Of a DNA stretch of 64,000 nucleotides, positions 35,473 through 44,170 are shown piece by piece. Source of the DNA: Agaribacillus aureus (lineage in GTDB: Bacteria > Bacteroidota > Bacteroidia > Cytophagales > Cyclobacteriaceae); contig JAUJEB010000001.1 of assembly GCA_030442055.1 (NCBI GenBank), positions 558,001-622,000 on the forward strand. The letters are read 5' to 3'. Positions within the stretch are counted from its first letter, which is position 1. Each line of letters begins with the position of its first letter. Position numbers and translations under genes: made by a program. The notes under the pieces are model-generated. The model worked only from the letters and a program-made list of their open reading frames with translations, did no database searches and had not been told where the DNA came from.

Positions 35473-36612
35473 TTAATAATTAAAATCCGTACGGGTCACC
35501 GTTAATGAGCCCCCCGGGATGCTTGCCACCTTTTCCTGAGTTACCGGATAGTCGTATTCGTTGTAATTATAACTGAAGCTTTCCTCAAACATAACCGATA
35601 GGTCAGGTGCCCTGAGTGTTGCTTTGGTCACATTATTCCGACTCATCCACGCGATCGGAAAATTATTAAATAGGTGCAGGTCCATGGTTGGAGAAAGCCT
35701 GTTGTTTATTTCAACATACACCGGATCGAGCCCCAGATGGTGGGTCAGTATACCATACCAGGGATTCTTCATCTCATCATAACTGTATGCAATTAAAAAT
35801 TCGGAAGCATAGTTAATACCATCGATACTGGTTAATAGGTTGATCTGGCTAACATTTTCACCAATAAAGGAAAATTGGTAACGGTAATATTCACTGGTAC
35901 CTGATACGAGATAGTGAACATCCAATTGGTCTAATTTATTTTGCGAATCATAGGTCAGGGTTTTATCAACCGTTACATCTGAAAAACCTGTGCTGAATGC
36001 ATAATTCAACCGCGTCATGTTGCCTTCTCCGTCATATAACAAGATGGCCGTAAGGTCGCCGTTATCGATCTGCCCGATTTGGCCCGCTGTGTTGAACTGG
36101 TACAATAAGTCACCGTATTGGGTCAATTTCCCCTCTGCGTTAAATGTTATATCACTGGTCACTATGCCCGAAAGAGATGGAGATTCAATAATGGCGATTT
36201 GTCCCTCGTCGTTGAAGGTCAGCTCATAATCACTACCGTCGACAGTATAACTTAGCAAGGTCATCGGCCCGGTTGAGAAGGAAAAATCACTTTCCGAGCT
36301 CAATCCCTCGTCATCCCTGGCGATCACCTGGCCGGAAAATTGAAAATCAAAAGGAAGATCTTCCACTGAATAATTCAGCTCAGTAATTCCCTGGCCAATC
36401 ATATTTCCATTTAAAATAATATCATAGGTTATGGGATCCAGGTCAGGGTCGGCTGCGGCAGTCCATGCTATCAAGGCCGTATTGCCGGTTAAGCTTATCG
36501 TAATTGCTACATTTCCCGGCGCCCGGTTTATTTGAGGTTCATCGTCTTCTTTACAGGAAAATAAACAGCAGCTAAAGACAATCAGTAGATATAAAAGAAG
36601 ATTAGTTTTCAC
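35473..36612 (-). CDS. FN3-domain lipoprotein with YD-like repeats (paralogue 1)
   Basis: A 379-residue lipoprotein (CCLFSCKEDDEPQ). Start is GTG at 36610-36612; no better ATG precedes the signal sequence. An FN3-like domain spans about 30-115 (IAWTAAADPDLDPITYDIIL, GQVIARDDEGLSSESDFSF). The rest carries repeats of the form FNDEGQIAII, FNAEGKLTQYGD, LTYDSQNKLDQLDV, related to YD/DUF4595-type beta repeats, and ends DFNY. Function unknown; probably surface exposed because of the acidic residues after the lipid Cys. It lies 21 bp after a paralogue with the same architecture, so a recent tandem duplication is likely. Confidence 0.8.
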   Translation of the reverse strand: MKTNLLLYLLIVFSCCLFSCKEDDEPQINRAPGNVAITISLTGNTALIAWTAAADPDLDPITYDIILNGNMIGQGITELNYSVEDLPFDFQFSGQVIARDDEGLSSESDFSFSTGPMTLLSYTVDGSDYELTFNDEGQIAIIESPSLSGIVTSDITFNAEGKLTQYGDLLYQFNTAGQIGQIDNGDLTAILLYDGEGNMTRLNYAFSTGFSDVTVDKTLTYDSQNKLDQLDVHYLVSGTSEYYRYQFSFIGENVSQINLLTSIDGINYASEFLIAYSYDEMKNPWYGILTHHLGLDPVYVEINNRLSPTMDLHLFNNFPIAWMSRNNVTKATLRAPDLSVMFEESFSYNYNEYDYPVTQEKVASIPGGSLTVTRTDFNY

Positions 36613-36633
36613 GATAATATAATAGCTATAGTT

Positions 36634-37752
36634 TTAGTAATTAAATCGCATGGTATCGGTGCCTGTCCCCCTGTGGGCGTATACTACCTCCATTGTATAA
36701 TCAATTGGATAGCCATATTCATTGTAGTGATAGGTATAAACGTATGAAGCTTCCTGAGCGCCTGTGTTATCATACCAGGTTGAAGACAATAAATTATTTT
36801 TACTCATCCATAAGGTAGCATATGGCTCAATGTACCCTAAATCGATGCTGTGGAAAAAGTAATTATCACTGAACAAATACAATTCATCCAATCCCAACTG
36901 TTCCTCTAACAATGTATACCATGGATTTTTTTGCGTATCATAAGTATAGACTACACGACGGTCAGGTGAAAAATTAATACCATCAGTACTGTGTTCTGTA
37001 ACTACTTCACTTATGTTTTCCCCGTTATAACTTATAGTTTTTCTTTTAAACCCGCGCAGCGCAGCAAATGAATAGGATTCTACCACCTGTATCAAGCGGC
37101 CGTCCTCATCGTACTTGTGGTTTCGGCGTGCAACAGCGGTTCCACTTGGGTATTGGAAGTTTGTTGAAGTTTCAATGATCTTTCCAAATCCATCATATTC
37201 GATAGTACCCAAATTACTACCGGTTTCAATCCTCGTGATCAAGCCACTGCTATTTCTCAGAAAACGGTCCGGGCCAATAGCGCTAAGGTTGCCGCCTTCA
37301 TCAAAAGCAACCACATGTTCGTGAATAATAGAAAGGCGATTTCTATCATCATATTGCAGAAAGAATTCACCCCCAAACTGCTCGTAACTTTGTAAAAAAA
37401 GAAAATCGGTGGTAAAGGAAAATTCAGTTGCGGTAGCATTACCGTCGCCGTCCCTGGCGATTATTCGTCCCGAATACGCTGTTTCGTACTTCAGATCCGT
37501 AAAAGTGTACGACAAATTTCCATATGAATCTTCCACTATATTCCCGCCCAACTCAATGTCATAGGTCAGGGGTGTGCCTTCCGGATCATAAGAGGGTGTC
37601 CAGGAAAGTGCAGCTTCATTTTTAAATGCCTCAACAGAAACATTTACCGCCGTTGGTTTTTCGTTGACGGGAGCTGGCTCGTCATCATTTTTGCAAGCGC
37701 CGAGGATTACTGCTATTAGCACTAATACCAGGAGGTTATTTAAGATTTTCAT
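36634..37752 (-). CDS. FN3-domain lipoprotein with YD-like repeats (paralogue 2)
   Basis: A 372-residue lipoprotein (LIAVILGACKNDDEPAP) with the ATG at 37750-37752 chosen from the signal peptide; in-frame codons up to 37875 add a non-signal extension. The layout equals the downstream neighbour: FN3-like domain (AALSWTPSYDPEGTPLTYDI, GRIIARDGDGNATATEFSF), then YD-like repeats (YDDRNRLSIIHEHVV, YDEDGRLIQVVESYS), a shared NPWYTLLEEQLGLD segment and the MRFNY end. I do not know a function. The two are probably one transcript ending at 35421-35458. Confidence 0.8.
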   Translation of the reverse strand: MKILNNLLVLVLIAVILGACKNDDEPAPVNEKPTAVNVSVEAFKNEAALSWTPSYDPEGTPLTYDIELGGNIVEDSYGNLSYTFTDLKYETAYSGRIIARDGDGNATATEFSFTTDFLFLQSYEQFGGEFFLQYDDRNRLSIIHEHVVAFDEGGNLSAIGPDRFLRNSSGLITRIETGSNLGTIEYDGFGKIIETSTNFQYPSGTAVARRNHKYDEDGRLIQVVESYSFAALRGFKRKTISYNGENISEVVTEHSTDGINFSPDRRVVYTYDTQKNPWYTLLEEQLGLDELYLFSDNYFFHSIDLGYIEPYATLWMSKNNLLSSTWYDNTGAQEASYVYTYHYNEYGYPIDYTMEVVYAHRGTGTDTMRFNY

Positions 37753-37883
37753 AAAATTAAAATTTTGAGACCATAAAATTTGAATCGTATATTTTTTGGT
37801 ACCCCACATCGGCCAAAACCTAACCGTTTGGCTATAATCTTTTTTATTAATTTGTTTTTTTGCTTGATTCATCATGGTAATTA

Positions 37884-38048
37884 TTAGTTTTCAAAGTGGA
37901 AGATTTCCACTATTTTTTTGTTGTTAATAATTCTGATTTCGTATTTTCCCTTGCGGAGATATTTGATGTTCAGATCAATGGTAAATGACCGTAAGGCATC
38001 TGTCGTTCCCCGATAGGCTATCATATTTTTACGCTCTTCCCCTGGCAT
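37884..38048 (-). CDS. Small ORF, 54 residues, possible gene remnant
   Basis: A minus-strand ORF from the ATG at 38046-38048 to the TAA at 37884: MPGEERKNMIAYRGTTDALR..., ending KYEIRIINNKKIVEIFHFEN. A TTG five codons upstream is an alternative start and a stop follows soon above it. The C-terminal half (YLRKGKYEIRI, then alternating hydrophobic residues) resembles the last strands of a T9SS type A sorting domain. It may be the tail of a lost secreted protein or a true small gene. It sits between the FN3 lipoproteins and the palindromic repeat. Confidence 0.4.
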   Translation of the reverse strand: MPGEERKNMIAYRGTTDALRSFTIDLNIKYLRKGKYEIRIINNKKIVEIFHFEN

Positions 38049-38167
38049 ACAATTAATGGTCAAATGAATTATAGGCTAAAGGTAAAAGTTGTATGGGCGT
38101 CCGGATAAAAGGATTGTATCAGATCATCAAAGGATTATAACAACCGGGCATTTTTAGCTAATTACCT

Positions 38168-38226
38168 GCGCCAGCGTCCGCTGGTGCGTGTCTTTAATAG
38201 CGGGGAAGCACGAGCGGACGCTCGCG
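38168..38226. repeat. REP-like inverted pair of GC-rich palindromes
   Basis: Two GC-rich elements, 38168-38190 and 38208-38226, share the core AGCGTCCGCT in opposite orientation, and each is itself a small hairpin (CCAGC-GTCC-GCTGG and CGAGC-GGAC-GCTCG). The 17-base spacer is AT-richer. This is the layout of paired REP/BIME elements. It lies about 40 bases after the stop codon of the hybrid regulator gene. No other copy was found in the window and no RAYT transposase gene is present here. Confidence 0.65.
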
Positions 38227-38267
38227 ATATGGCCAAAATTCTAATTGAAGACAAACAAATTTACCTT

Positions 38268-41234
38268 TTACTCCGCAGTGGGATTGGAGATAAACTCTTT
38301 GGGGGTGATACCAAACTGTTCCTTGAAAGATTTGGCAAAAAAGGAAGGATCATTAAATCCGACCATGTATCCGATTTCAGCGATATTCAGGTCATTATTT
38401 CTCAGGAGCTCAGCCGCTAAATTAAGCCGGGCTTTACGGATATAGGCATGGGGTGAAATTCCGGTAAGGGCTTTCATCTTACGGTGCAATTGCATCCTGC
38501 TCATACCGGTAATTTCACAGAATTTTTCAATATTAAAATCACCATTGCTGATCTCCTCTTCCAAGATGTATTGTAGTTTTTTAAGAAATGACGCTTCCTT
38601 CGTGCTCACCGGAATATTCACCGGTTTCAATACAATTTCCTGGCTATATTTTTTCTGGAATTGATCAATCAGACGAAATTGATTCTTCACTTTGGTTAAA
38701 AGGATTTCCGGATTAAACGGCTTGGTGATGTAATCATCAGCGCCGGTTTTTAATCCCTCCAACTCATGCTCCTCTCCCACTTTGGCAGTCAACAACATGA
38801 TAGGGATGTGGGCAGTGGATTCCTCGTGCTTTAACCGGTTCAATAAGGCGATACCGTCGGTTTCCGGCATCATAATATCGCTGATGATCAAGTCGGGAAC
38901 TTTCTCCAGCGCCAGCTCAATGCCTTCCTTACCATTTTCCGCTTCCAGCAACTGGTACTGATCACGCAGGCATTCCCTTAAAAAACTTCGGATTTCCTCA
39001 TGGTCTTCCACAAGAAGTATTAAAGGTAGGTTTGTATCCAATACCCCATGGTCAGAATCCACCACAGCCTGCACAGATCCATTGGCCGCTAAATTGTTTG
39101 AGGGCTCAACGCTTTCTTCCACAGCCATAATCTCCTGAGGCGCAAAGGCCTCCTTCATGACCGGTAAGCTAATGATAAAGGTGGGCCGGTCAACCTGTTG
39201 TACTTCGACTGTCCCACGAGATAGTGTGACCAGTTCTTTTACCAGGGCCAGGCCAATGCCGGACCCATCCTGGGAGTTTTCGGCGCGGTAAAACCGCTCG
39301 AACAATTTTTCAACCTTATCATCCGGAATCTTGGATCCTGAGTTAGCCACAGAGATCATCACTTTTCCTGCCACCTCTTCGGCCCGGAAATCGACAATCC
39401 CTCCCGAAGCTGTAAATTTGAAGGCGTTTGACAGCAGATTATTGACCGATTTTAAAATTACTTGCCGATCATAATAAATTGCCTCAAGCGGATCGCATGA
39501 AATGGAGTAATGAATGCTTTTTTCCGTCGCCAGATGGTTGTAAGAAGCGGTAATCTGGTGCAGTAGCTTTCCCATATCTCCTTTGGAGATCTTCAGGGTT
39601 ACACTACCCTCCTCGAGTTTGGAGAGGTCGAGCAATTGATTGGTAAGATCCAGCAACTGGTCGGTATTACGGCTAATCATTTGCATCGCATGCCGCTCAT
39701 CCTGCGTTAGCGCATCATCGGTCAATCGCTTTTTGACCGGGCCGGTGATCAAGGTAAGCGGCGTGCGAAATTCATGGGCCAGGTTGACGTACAACCGGGA
39801 TTTCAAGGCATCCAGCTGTTTCAATTTGCGATTGGTATTGAGCTTGGCTTTGTACATGACAAAAAACACCACCGCCAGCAAGGCTATGCCAACAGCGATT
39901 ATGAAGAAGAGGATTCGCTGGTTTTTGGCTGATTCCTCAGTCAGTTGATTCTGGGCTTCCAGCAAATCAATTTGCTGTGCTTTTTGTTGGCTTTGGTATT
40001 TGTTTTCCATTTCCAACAGGTCCCCGGAATATTTTTCCTGGTCTACGCTGTCTTTAACCATAATATAGCGAGACTGGGCGTCATAGGCTTGATCATACAA
40101 TCCCAGGTCAGCGTAATATTCCGATAGCGCCTGATGGATCTTCATGCGCGCCTGTTTATTCTCCCCACTTTTGATGGAGGAAAAAGTTTGATCAAAGGCC
40201 TGCCTGGCATTTCCATACCGGCCCAAGGCGAGATAGGTCCTTCCCAATTCCATGTAAGCATACGTTAAACCCATCCCATCGTCGGTGTCATCGAGGTAGT
40301 CAACGGCCTGTTTAAGATTTGACAATGCCTTCTCGAATTTATTCATCCTGTAAAAAACCTCTCCCTTGCCGGCATGTATTTGTCCCATAACCACTAAATT
40401 CCGGCCTTTTTCAAAATAGTCATAGGCCTTATTAAAGTGCTGCAGGGCGCTTTCATAATTGCCTTTTTCCTTCTCTGCATTGCCCAAACTTTTGGATATT
40501 TGGGCTTCTCCCCATTCATCTCCAATGGCCTGATAAACTTCCAAAGCCTTATCGAGGTATTTGTACTCAAGGTTGCGTTTGTCTAATGAATGATAAATGA
40601 TAGCTATATTTTGCAGATTATCACCACGCATAATGCTTTTTGCATCACCCAGTATGGAGTCGCAACGCAAATAATGCTTTAAAGCCATTTCATTATTACC
40701 CTCCATGTAGTAGGAGATCCCTAATCCTTTTTCACCTTTGGCCAAATAATTTTTATTCTTTAAAACAGTGGCTTGTGAAAGTTGCTCCAGGATCAATTTT
40801 CTACCCTCCTTATGTTTTTTTAACCGCACATAACTACTACCCAGCCAGTACAAAGTAAACATACTCTCTTTGTCTGTGACTTTATCCGCTTCGGAGATTT
40901 GAAAGGCTTGTTCAAAATAAGTGATGGCGCTGTCGTATTTCGCCTGCGCAACCATACTTGAACCCTTGACATTATATCCTTTCCGCATGCCCCACTTGTT
41001 ATTTGTTTCCCTGCTAACGCGGAGAATATTTTCCCCGTATTCCATCGACTTTTCCCGGTTGTTATAATAATATTCGCCGGCCAGGGCGTATAAAATCTCA
41101 ATGCGCAAGGAATCATCGCTGGTCTCTGGCAGCAATTGGGTCAGGGAATCTACCACCTGCCGGTCTTGGGTAAAAACCGGGTCCACAGCATTGATCAGGA
41201 TCACAATAAACAAGAATATCTTTTTCGTATTCAC
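38268..41234 (-). CDS. Hybrid two-component regulator: TPR sensor, histidine kinase, receiver and AraC HTH in one protein
   Basis: About 988 residues. Signal peptide (KKIFLFIVILINAVDPVFTQ), six or more TPR repeats to about 390, membrane helix near 437-456 (FFIIAVGIALLAVVFFVMY), HisKA with His near 487 (VNLAHEFRTPLTL), HATPase (SVNNLLSNAFKF, DGSGIGLALVKEL), receiver with Asp near 786 (DLIISDIMMPETDG), and a C-terminal AraC HTH (LRNNDLNIAEIGYMVGFNDP, FKEQFGITPKEF). Most Bacteroidota hybrid regulators of this kind sense glycans through a Reg_prop/Y_Y_Y propeller; here TPRs replace it. The GTG at 41234 gives the best signal peptide; a TTG five codons upstream is possible. Targets are not evident. 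Confidence 0.93.
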   Translation of the reverse strand: MNTKKIFLFIVILINAVDPVFTQDRQVVDSLTQLLPETSDDSLRIEILYALAGEYYYNNREKSMEYGENILRVSRETNNKWGMRKGYNVKGSSMVAQAKYDSAITYFEQAFQISEADKVTDKESMFTLYWLGSSYVRLKKHKEGRKLILEQLSQATVLKNKNYLAKGEKGLGISYYMEGNNEMALKHYLRCDSILGDAKSIMRGDNLQNIAIIYHSLDKRNLEYKYLDKALEVYQAIGDEWGEAQISKSLGNAEKEKGNYESALQHFNKAYDYFEKGRNLVVMGQIHAGKGEVFYRMNKFEKALSNLKQAVDYLDDTDDGMGLTYAYMELGRTYLALGRYGNARQAFDQTFSSIKSGENKQARMKIHQALSEYYADLGLYDQAYDAQSRYIMVKDSVDQEKYSGDLLEMENKYQSQQKAQQIDLLEAQNQLTEESAKNQRILFFIIAVGIALLAVVFFVMYKAKLNTNRKLKQLDALKSRLYVNLAHEFRTPLTLITGPVKKRLTDDALTQDERHAMQMISRNTDQLLDLTNQLLDLSKLEEGSVTLKISKGDMGKLLHQITASYNHLATEKSIHYSISCDPLEAIYYDRQVILKSVNNLLSNAFKFTASGGIVDFRAEEVAGKVMISVANSGSKIPDDKVEKLFERFYRAENSQDGSGIGLALVKELVTLSRGTVEVQQVDRPTFIISLPVMKEAFAPQEIMAVEESVEPSNNLAANGSVQAVVDSDHGVLDTNLPLILLVEDHEEIRSFLRECLRDQYQLLEAENGKEGIELALEKVPDLIISDIMMPETDGIALLNRLKHEESTAHIPIMLLTAKVGEEHELEGLKTGADDYITKPFNPEILLTKVKNQFRLIDQFQKKYSQEIVLKPVNIPVSTKEASFLKKLQYILEEEISNGDFNIEKFCEITGMSRMQLHRKMKALTGISPHAYIRKARLNLAAELLRNNDLNIAEIGYMVGFNDPSFFAKSFKEQFGITPKEFISNPTAE

Positions 41235-41352
41235 GGCTTTAAAGATCAAAATGATTGCGCATACCTTCTATTCGCTTGCTTTAATATAAAAAATATCTCA
41301 TAAATTTCCTTTTGTCTTAAACCTGGTACCTGCAAGCCAGCCAGGCGCTTAC

Positions 41353-43125
41353 TTACTCCATTTTAAGTCTCCTTCTCACCCAACGCACCTCGCGTGTCGT
41401 GACTCTGCTGGCATCATTCCCAAAGCTCTTCCTGACATAGGTCAAAACCTGGGAAAGTTCTTCATCCGTCAAATGGTTATGGGGCGGCATGATGCCATCA
41501 TAAGGTTGGCCTTTTACAGTGATAGGTCCTTCCATTCCTTTCAAAGTGATTTCCAATAATCTCCACTTATCATCTGTCACCCATTCCGAACCATTTAAGG
41601 GGGGAAATCGGTTGCCGTCGCCCTTGCCATCCCTTTGATGACAACTGCCGCAATAAAAATTGTAGACCTTTTGTCCTGCCTTAGCTACTACCTTATCCAT
41701 GTTATCATTTATTTCGTGGGGAGTTCTGATATGGGGTAGTGATTTACGTTGTTCCATGCCTGCAAGTTGTGCTGGGCCAAAATCCTTCTTGTTTCCCTTG
41801 TACATGACTCTCCAGATCTTACCATGCTCGCTTTCGCTGATGTATAGGGAACCATCGGGGCCCACGGCAAGCCCCATGGGCCGGTAGCTGGCATTGCTGG
41901 TGTTAATGATCGTATCTACCTGCGCGAAACCATCGGCAAAAACTTCCCATGGGCCTGAGGGGGCGCCATTTTTGAATGGAACAAAACCGATAAAATAGCC
42001 TGATTGGGGATAAGGAGCGCGGATAGTAGATCCGTGAAAAGCGATAAAGGCGCCGTTTTTATAATGCTCCGGAAATTGATCTCCCTCGTAAAATAAGAGG
42101 TCATTGGGTGCCCAATGGCCGGGAAAACCAATAATAGGCTGTTCATACTCGTGGCCATTGCCAGCCTTCTTGCCATCGCCGCCGTATTCCGGATTCAGGA
42201 GTTTCTTTTCCTGCATCTGGTCGTAATAATAATAGGGCCAGCCGGCATCGGTTCCATCCTTTACTCTAAGAAACTCTTCGGAAGGAAGCATGGCGCTTTG
42301 CCAGGGTGTGTACAGGTCCGGCCAGGTGCTGGCCATGTTGTCCCTTCCATGTTGCAGGGCGTACAAGGTGTTATCGACATGGTTCCAATCCATTCCCACC
42401 ACACTTCGGATGCCTGTCGCATACCGGTATCCGTCCTTTTGCGTTTGTCCTTCCCGGTTGGCATCAAACCGCCAGATACCGCCATGATTTTCAAGTTCCG
42501 GGCACGGATCTTGTCCCGGGGAACCCGGTCTTCTATCTGCGACCTGACAAACGTCTCCCGGTGCTCCGAATGGCACATACATGTTACCCTCATTGTCGAA
42601 TGCCAGCGGTTTGGCAATATGCGAATAGCCGTATTTCGCATTTTTATAATCGTCTCTGAGGATCACCTCTGTCTTACTTTCCGGAACCAGTTTTCCAGGG
42701 GTTAACTTATTGCGATAAACTTCACCGGCGGTGCTAAAGTAAAGATATCCCTGGTGTATCCGCATGCCGTTTCCATATCTATGCTTGTTTTCATAAACAC
42801 CAAATCTTTTTATGATATCCGCTTTACCGTCATTATCAGTATCGCGCATGGCTACATTTTCTCCCTCGGGGTTGGACATTCTAAGCTTCACATAGATATC
42901 TCCGTTATCATTAACTGCCAGATGTCTCGCAAGCCCCAGGCTATCCGCTACGACCACAGCCTCAAAGCCCTCCGGAAAAAACAGTCCTCCGTTGTCGGGA
43001 TCACCGGGCGGCAACCTGATTTCATGGCACTGCATGAAGCCTATACTTAACAACAATGTCAGTATTCTCATATAAGAGCCTGTTAGGCGTAACCTGGCTG
43101 CTGATATTGGACCGGTCTTTTTCAT
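41353..43125 (-). CDS. PQQ-type sugar dehydrogenase / cytochrome c fusion lipoprotein
   Basis: A 590-residue protein. After a lipoprotein signal (LLLSIGFMQCHE; a start at 43071 would give a shorter, cleaner signal) comes a soluble-glucose-dehydrogenase/sorbosone-dehydrogenase type beta-propeller (LARHLAVNDNGDIYVKL, GYSHIAKPLAFDNEGNMYVP, TGIRSVVGMDWN, PMGLAVGPDGSLYISESEHG). The last 90 residues are a cytochrome c domain with heme motif CGSCH and a likely Met ligand in GIMPPHNHL. It should oxidise a sugar or aldehyde in the periplasm and pass electrons to the attached heme. It is transcribed away from the molybdenum hydroxylase pair across a 569-base gap. Confidence 0.88.
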   Translation of the reverse strand: MKKTGPISAARLRLTGSYMRILTLLLSIGFMQCHEIRLPPGDPDNGGLFFPEGFEAVVVADSLGLARHLAVNDNGDIYVKLRMSNPEGENVAMRDTDNDGKADIIKRFGVYENKHRYGNGMRIHQGYLYFSTAGEVYRNKLTPGKLVPESKTEVILRDDYKNAKYGYSHIAKPLAFDNEGNMYVPFGAPGDVCQVADRRPGSPGQDPCPELENHGGIWRFDANREGQTQKDGYRYATGIRSVVGMDWNHVDNTLYALQHGRDNMASTWPDLYTPWQSAMLPSEEFLRVKDGTDAGWPYYYYDQMQEKKLLNPEYGGDGKKAGNGHEYEQPIIGFPGHWAPNDLLFYEGDQFPEHYKNGAFIAFHGSTIRAPYPQSGYFIGFVPFKNGAPSGPWEVFADGFAQVDTIINTSNASYRPMGLAVGPDGSLYISESEHGKIWRVMYKGNKKDFGPAQLAGMEQRKSLPHIRTPHEINDNMDKVVAKAGQKVYNFYCGSCHQRDGKGDGNRFPPLNGSEWVTDDKWRLLEITLKGMEGPITVKGQPYDGIMPPHNHLTDEELSQVLTYVRKSFGNDASRVTTREVRWVRRRLKME

Positions 43126-43694
43126 CTCCCTTTACTTTTGGTAGGTTTTACTCGTGATGGCCAGCGAATGCCAATTCTTTATAGCCTGCATTATCAAAGG
43201 GCCATAACCTGAAAAAAATTTGCGTATTTAAGTGGTTGTTCTTTTTTAATATTGAAAATCACCATTTTCTTTCAAAATATTAATCCTCGGAACAGATACC
43301 TGCAAACTTTCCTGACAACGCGATTATCTTAAAAATAGCAAAATCTCTTATTATATTGATGTGGTTGACGTAAAATAATGATGTGGTGATGAAATTGGAG
43401 GCATTTGGCTACTGATCCGGTTGCATTGGATTTTACAAATGAACAATGCGGACTCATAAATGGGAGTAGTGCAGAATAGGGTTTCAAGCAAACGATCAAC
43501 TCATTGCTGAATTCCAGGCTTTAGGTTAAGCTACTGGCATTATACGTAACCACAACCACTTGCAACCCTGATGGCATTGACAATTGTAATAATTTGCTTA
43601 AGCCATGTAAACCGATATTAATACAAAAATTGAAATTAAAACGAGAATTTCACCTTTTATTATTAAATTAATGTTTCATCCAATTTCCAAAAAT
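43126..43694. other. Divergent intergenic region
   Basis: This gap of 569 bases separates the PQQ/cytochrome c gene from the IorA-type gene and must contain both promoters. I see no convincing ORF on either strand, no RNA gene and no strong dyad. The last 60 bases before 43671 are very AT-rich, which suits a promoter and A-rich leader. Confidence 0.5.
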
Positions 43695-44153
43695 ATGTCA
43701 GTTTTTAATTTAACTATAAATGGAGAATCCAAGCAAGTTGATGTAGCACCGGACACCCCTATGTTATGGGTGTTGCGGGATGAACTTGATTTGGTAGGTA
43801 CCAAATACGGCTGCGGAGTCGCTATGTGTGGTGCGTGTACTATTCATCTGGACGGCAATGCTGTCCGTTCTTGTCAGTTACCGGTTTCTGCGGTAGCCGG
43901 AAAACCCATTACCACTATTGAAGGACTTTCCGAAAATGCAGATCACCCGGTTCAAAAAGCCTGGCTTGAAATCGATGTGCCGCAATGCGGATATTGTCAG
44001 GCCGGACAGATCATGAATGCGGTGGCACTTTTAAACGAAAATCCGAATCCTTCGGATGAAGAAATCAAAAACGCCATGACGGGGAATATTTGCCGTTGTG
44101 GAACCTACATTAGAATCAAACAAGCCATCAAAAAGGTGGCAGCTAATTCCTAA
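43695..44153 (+). CDS. [2Fe-2S] subunit of a molybdenum hydroxylase (IorA type)
   Basis: A 152-residue iron-sulfur protein. The N-terminal plant-ferredoxin-like domain has [15 protein letters not shown] with a further Cys in VRSC. The C-terminal helical domain has [11 protein letters not shown] and NICRCGTY for the second cluster. Length and motifs match the alpha subunit of isoquinoline 1-oxidoreductase-like enzymes, which transfer electrons from the Mo site. I chose the ATG at 43695 ([14 protein letters not shown]) by family start; an ATG at 43671 is possible. The large subunit follows after 17 bp. No FAD subunit gene is nearby, as usual for this type. The substrate is unknown. Confidence 0.93.
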   Translation: MSVFNLTINGESKQVDVAPDTPMLWVLRDELDLVGTKYGCGVAMCGACTIHLDGNAVRSCQLPVSAVAGKPITTIEGLSENADHPVQKAWLEIDVPQCGYCQAGQIMNAVALLNENPNPSDEEIKNAMTGNICRCGTYIRIKQAIKKVAANS

Positions 44154-44170
44154 ACTTAATTCCCGAAGAC

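Noticed and set aside
41300-41352. CCTGG/CCAGG stem after the PQQ/cytochrome c gene
   Set aside because: Only five base pairs and no T-run on the minus strand.
42115-42705. Plus-strand ORF of 196 codons opposite the PQQ dehydrogenase
   Set aside because: Antisense to a gene with clear propeller and heme motifs; codon pattern follows the minus strand.
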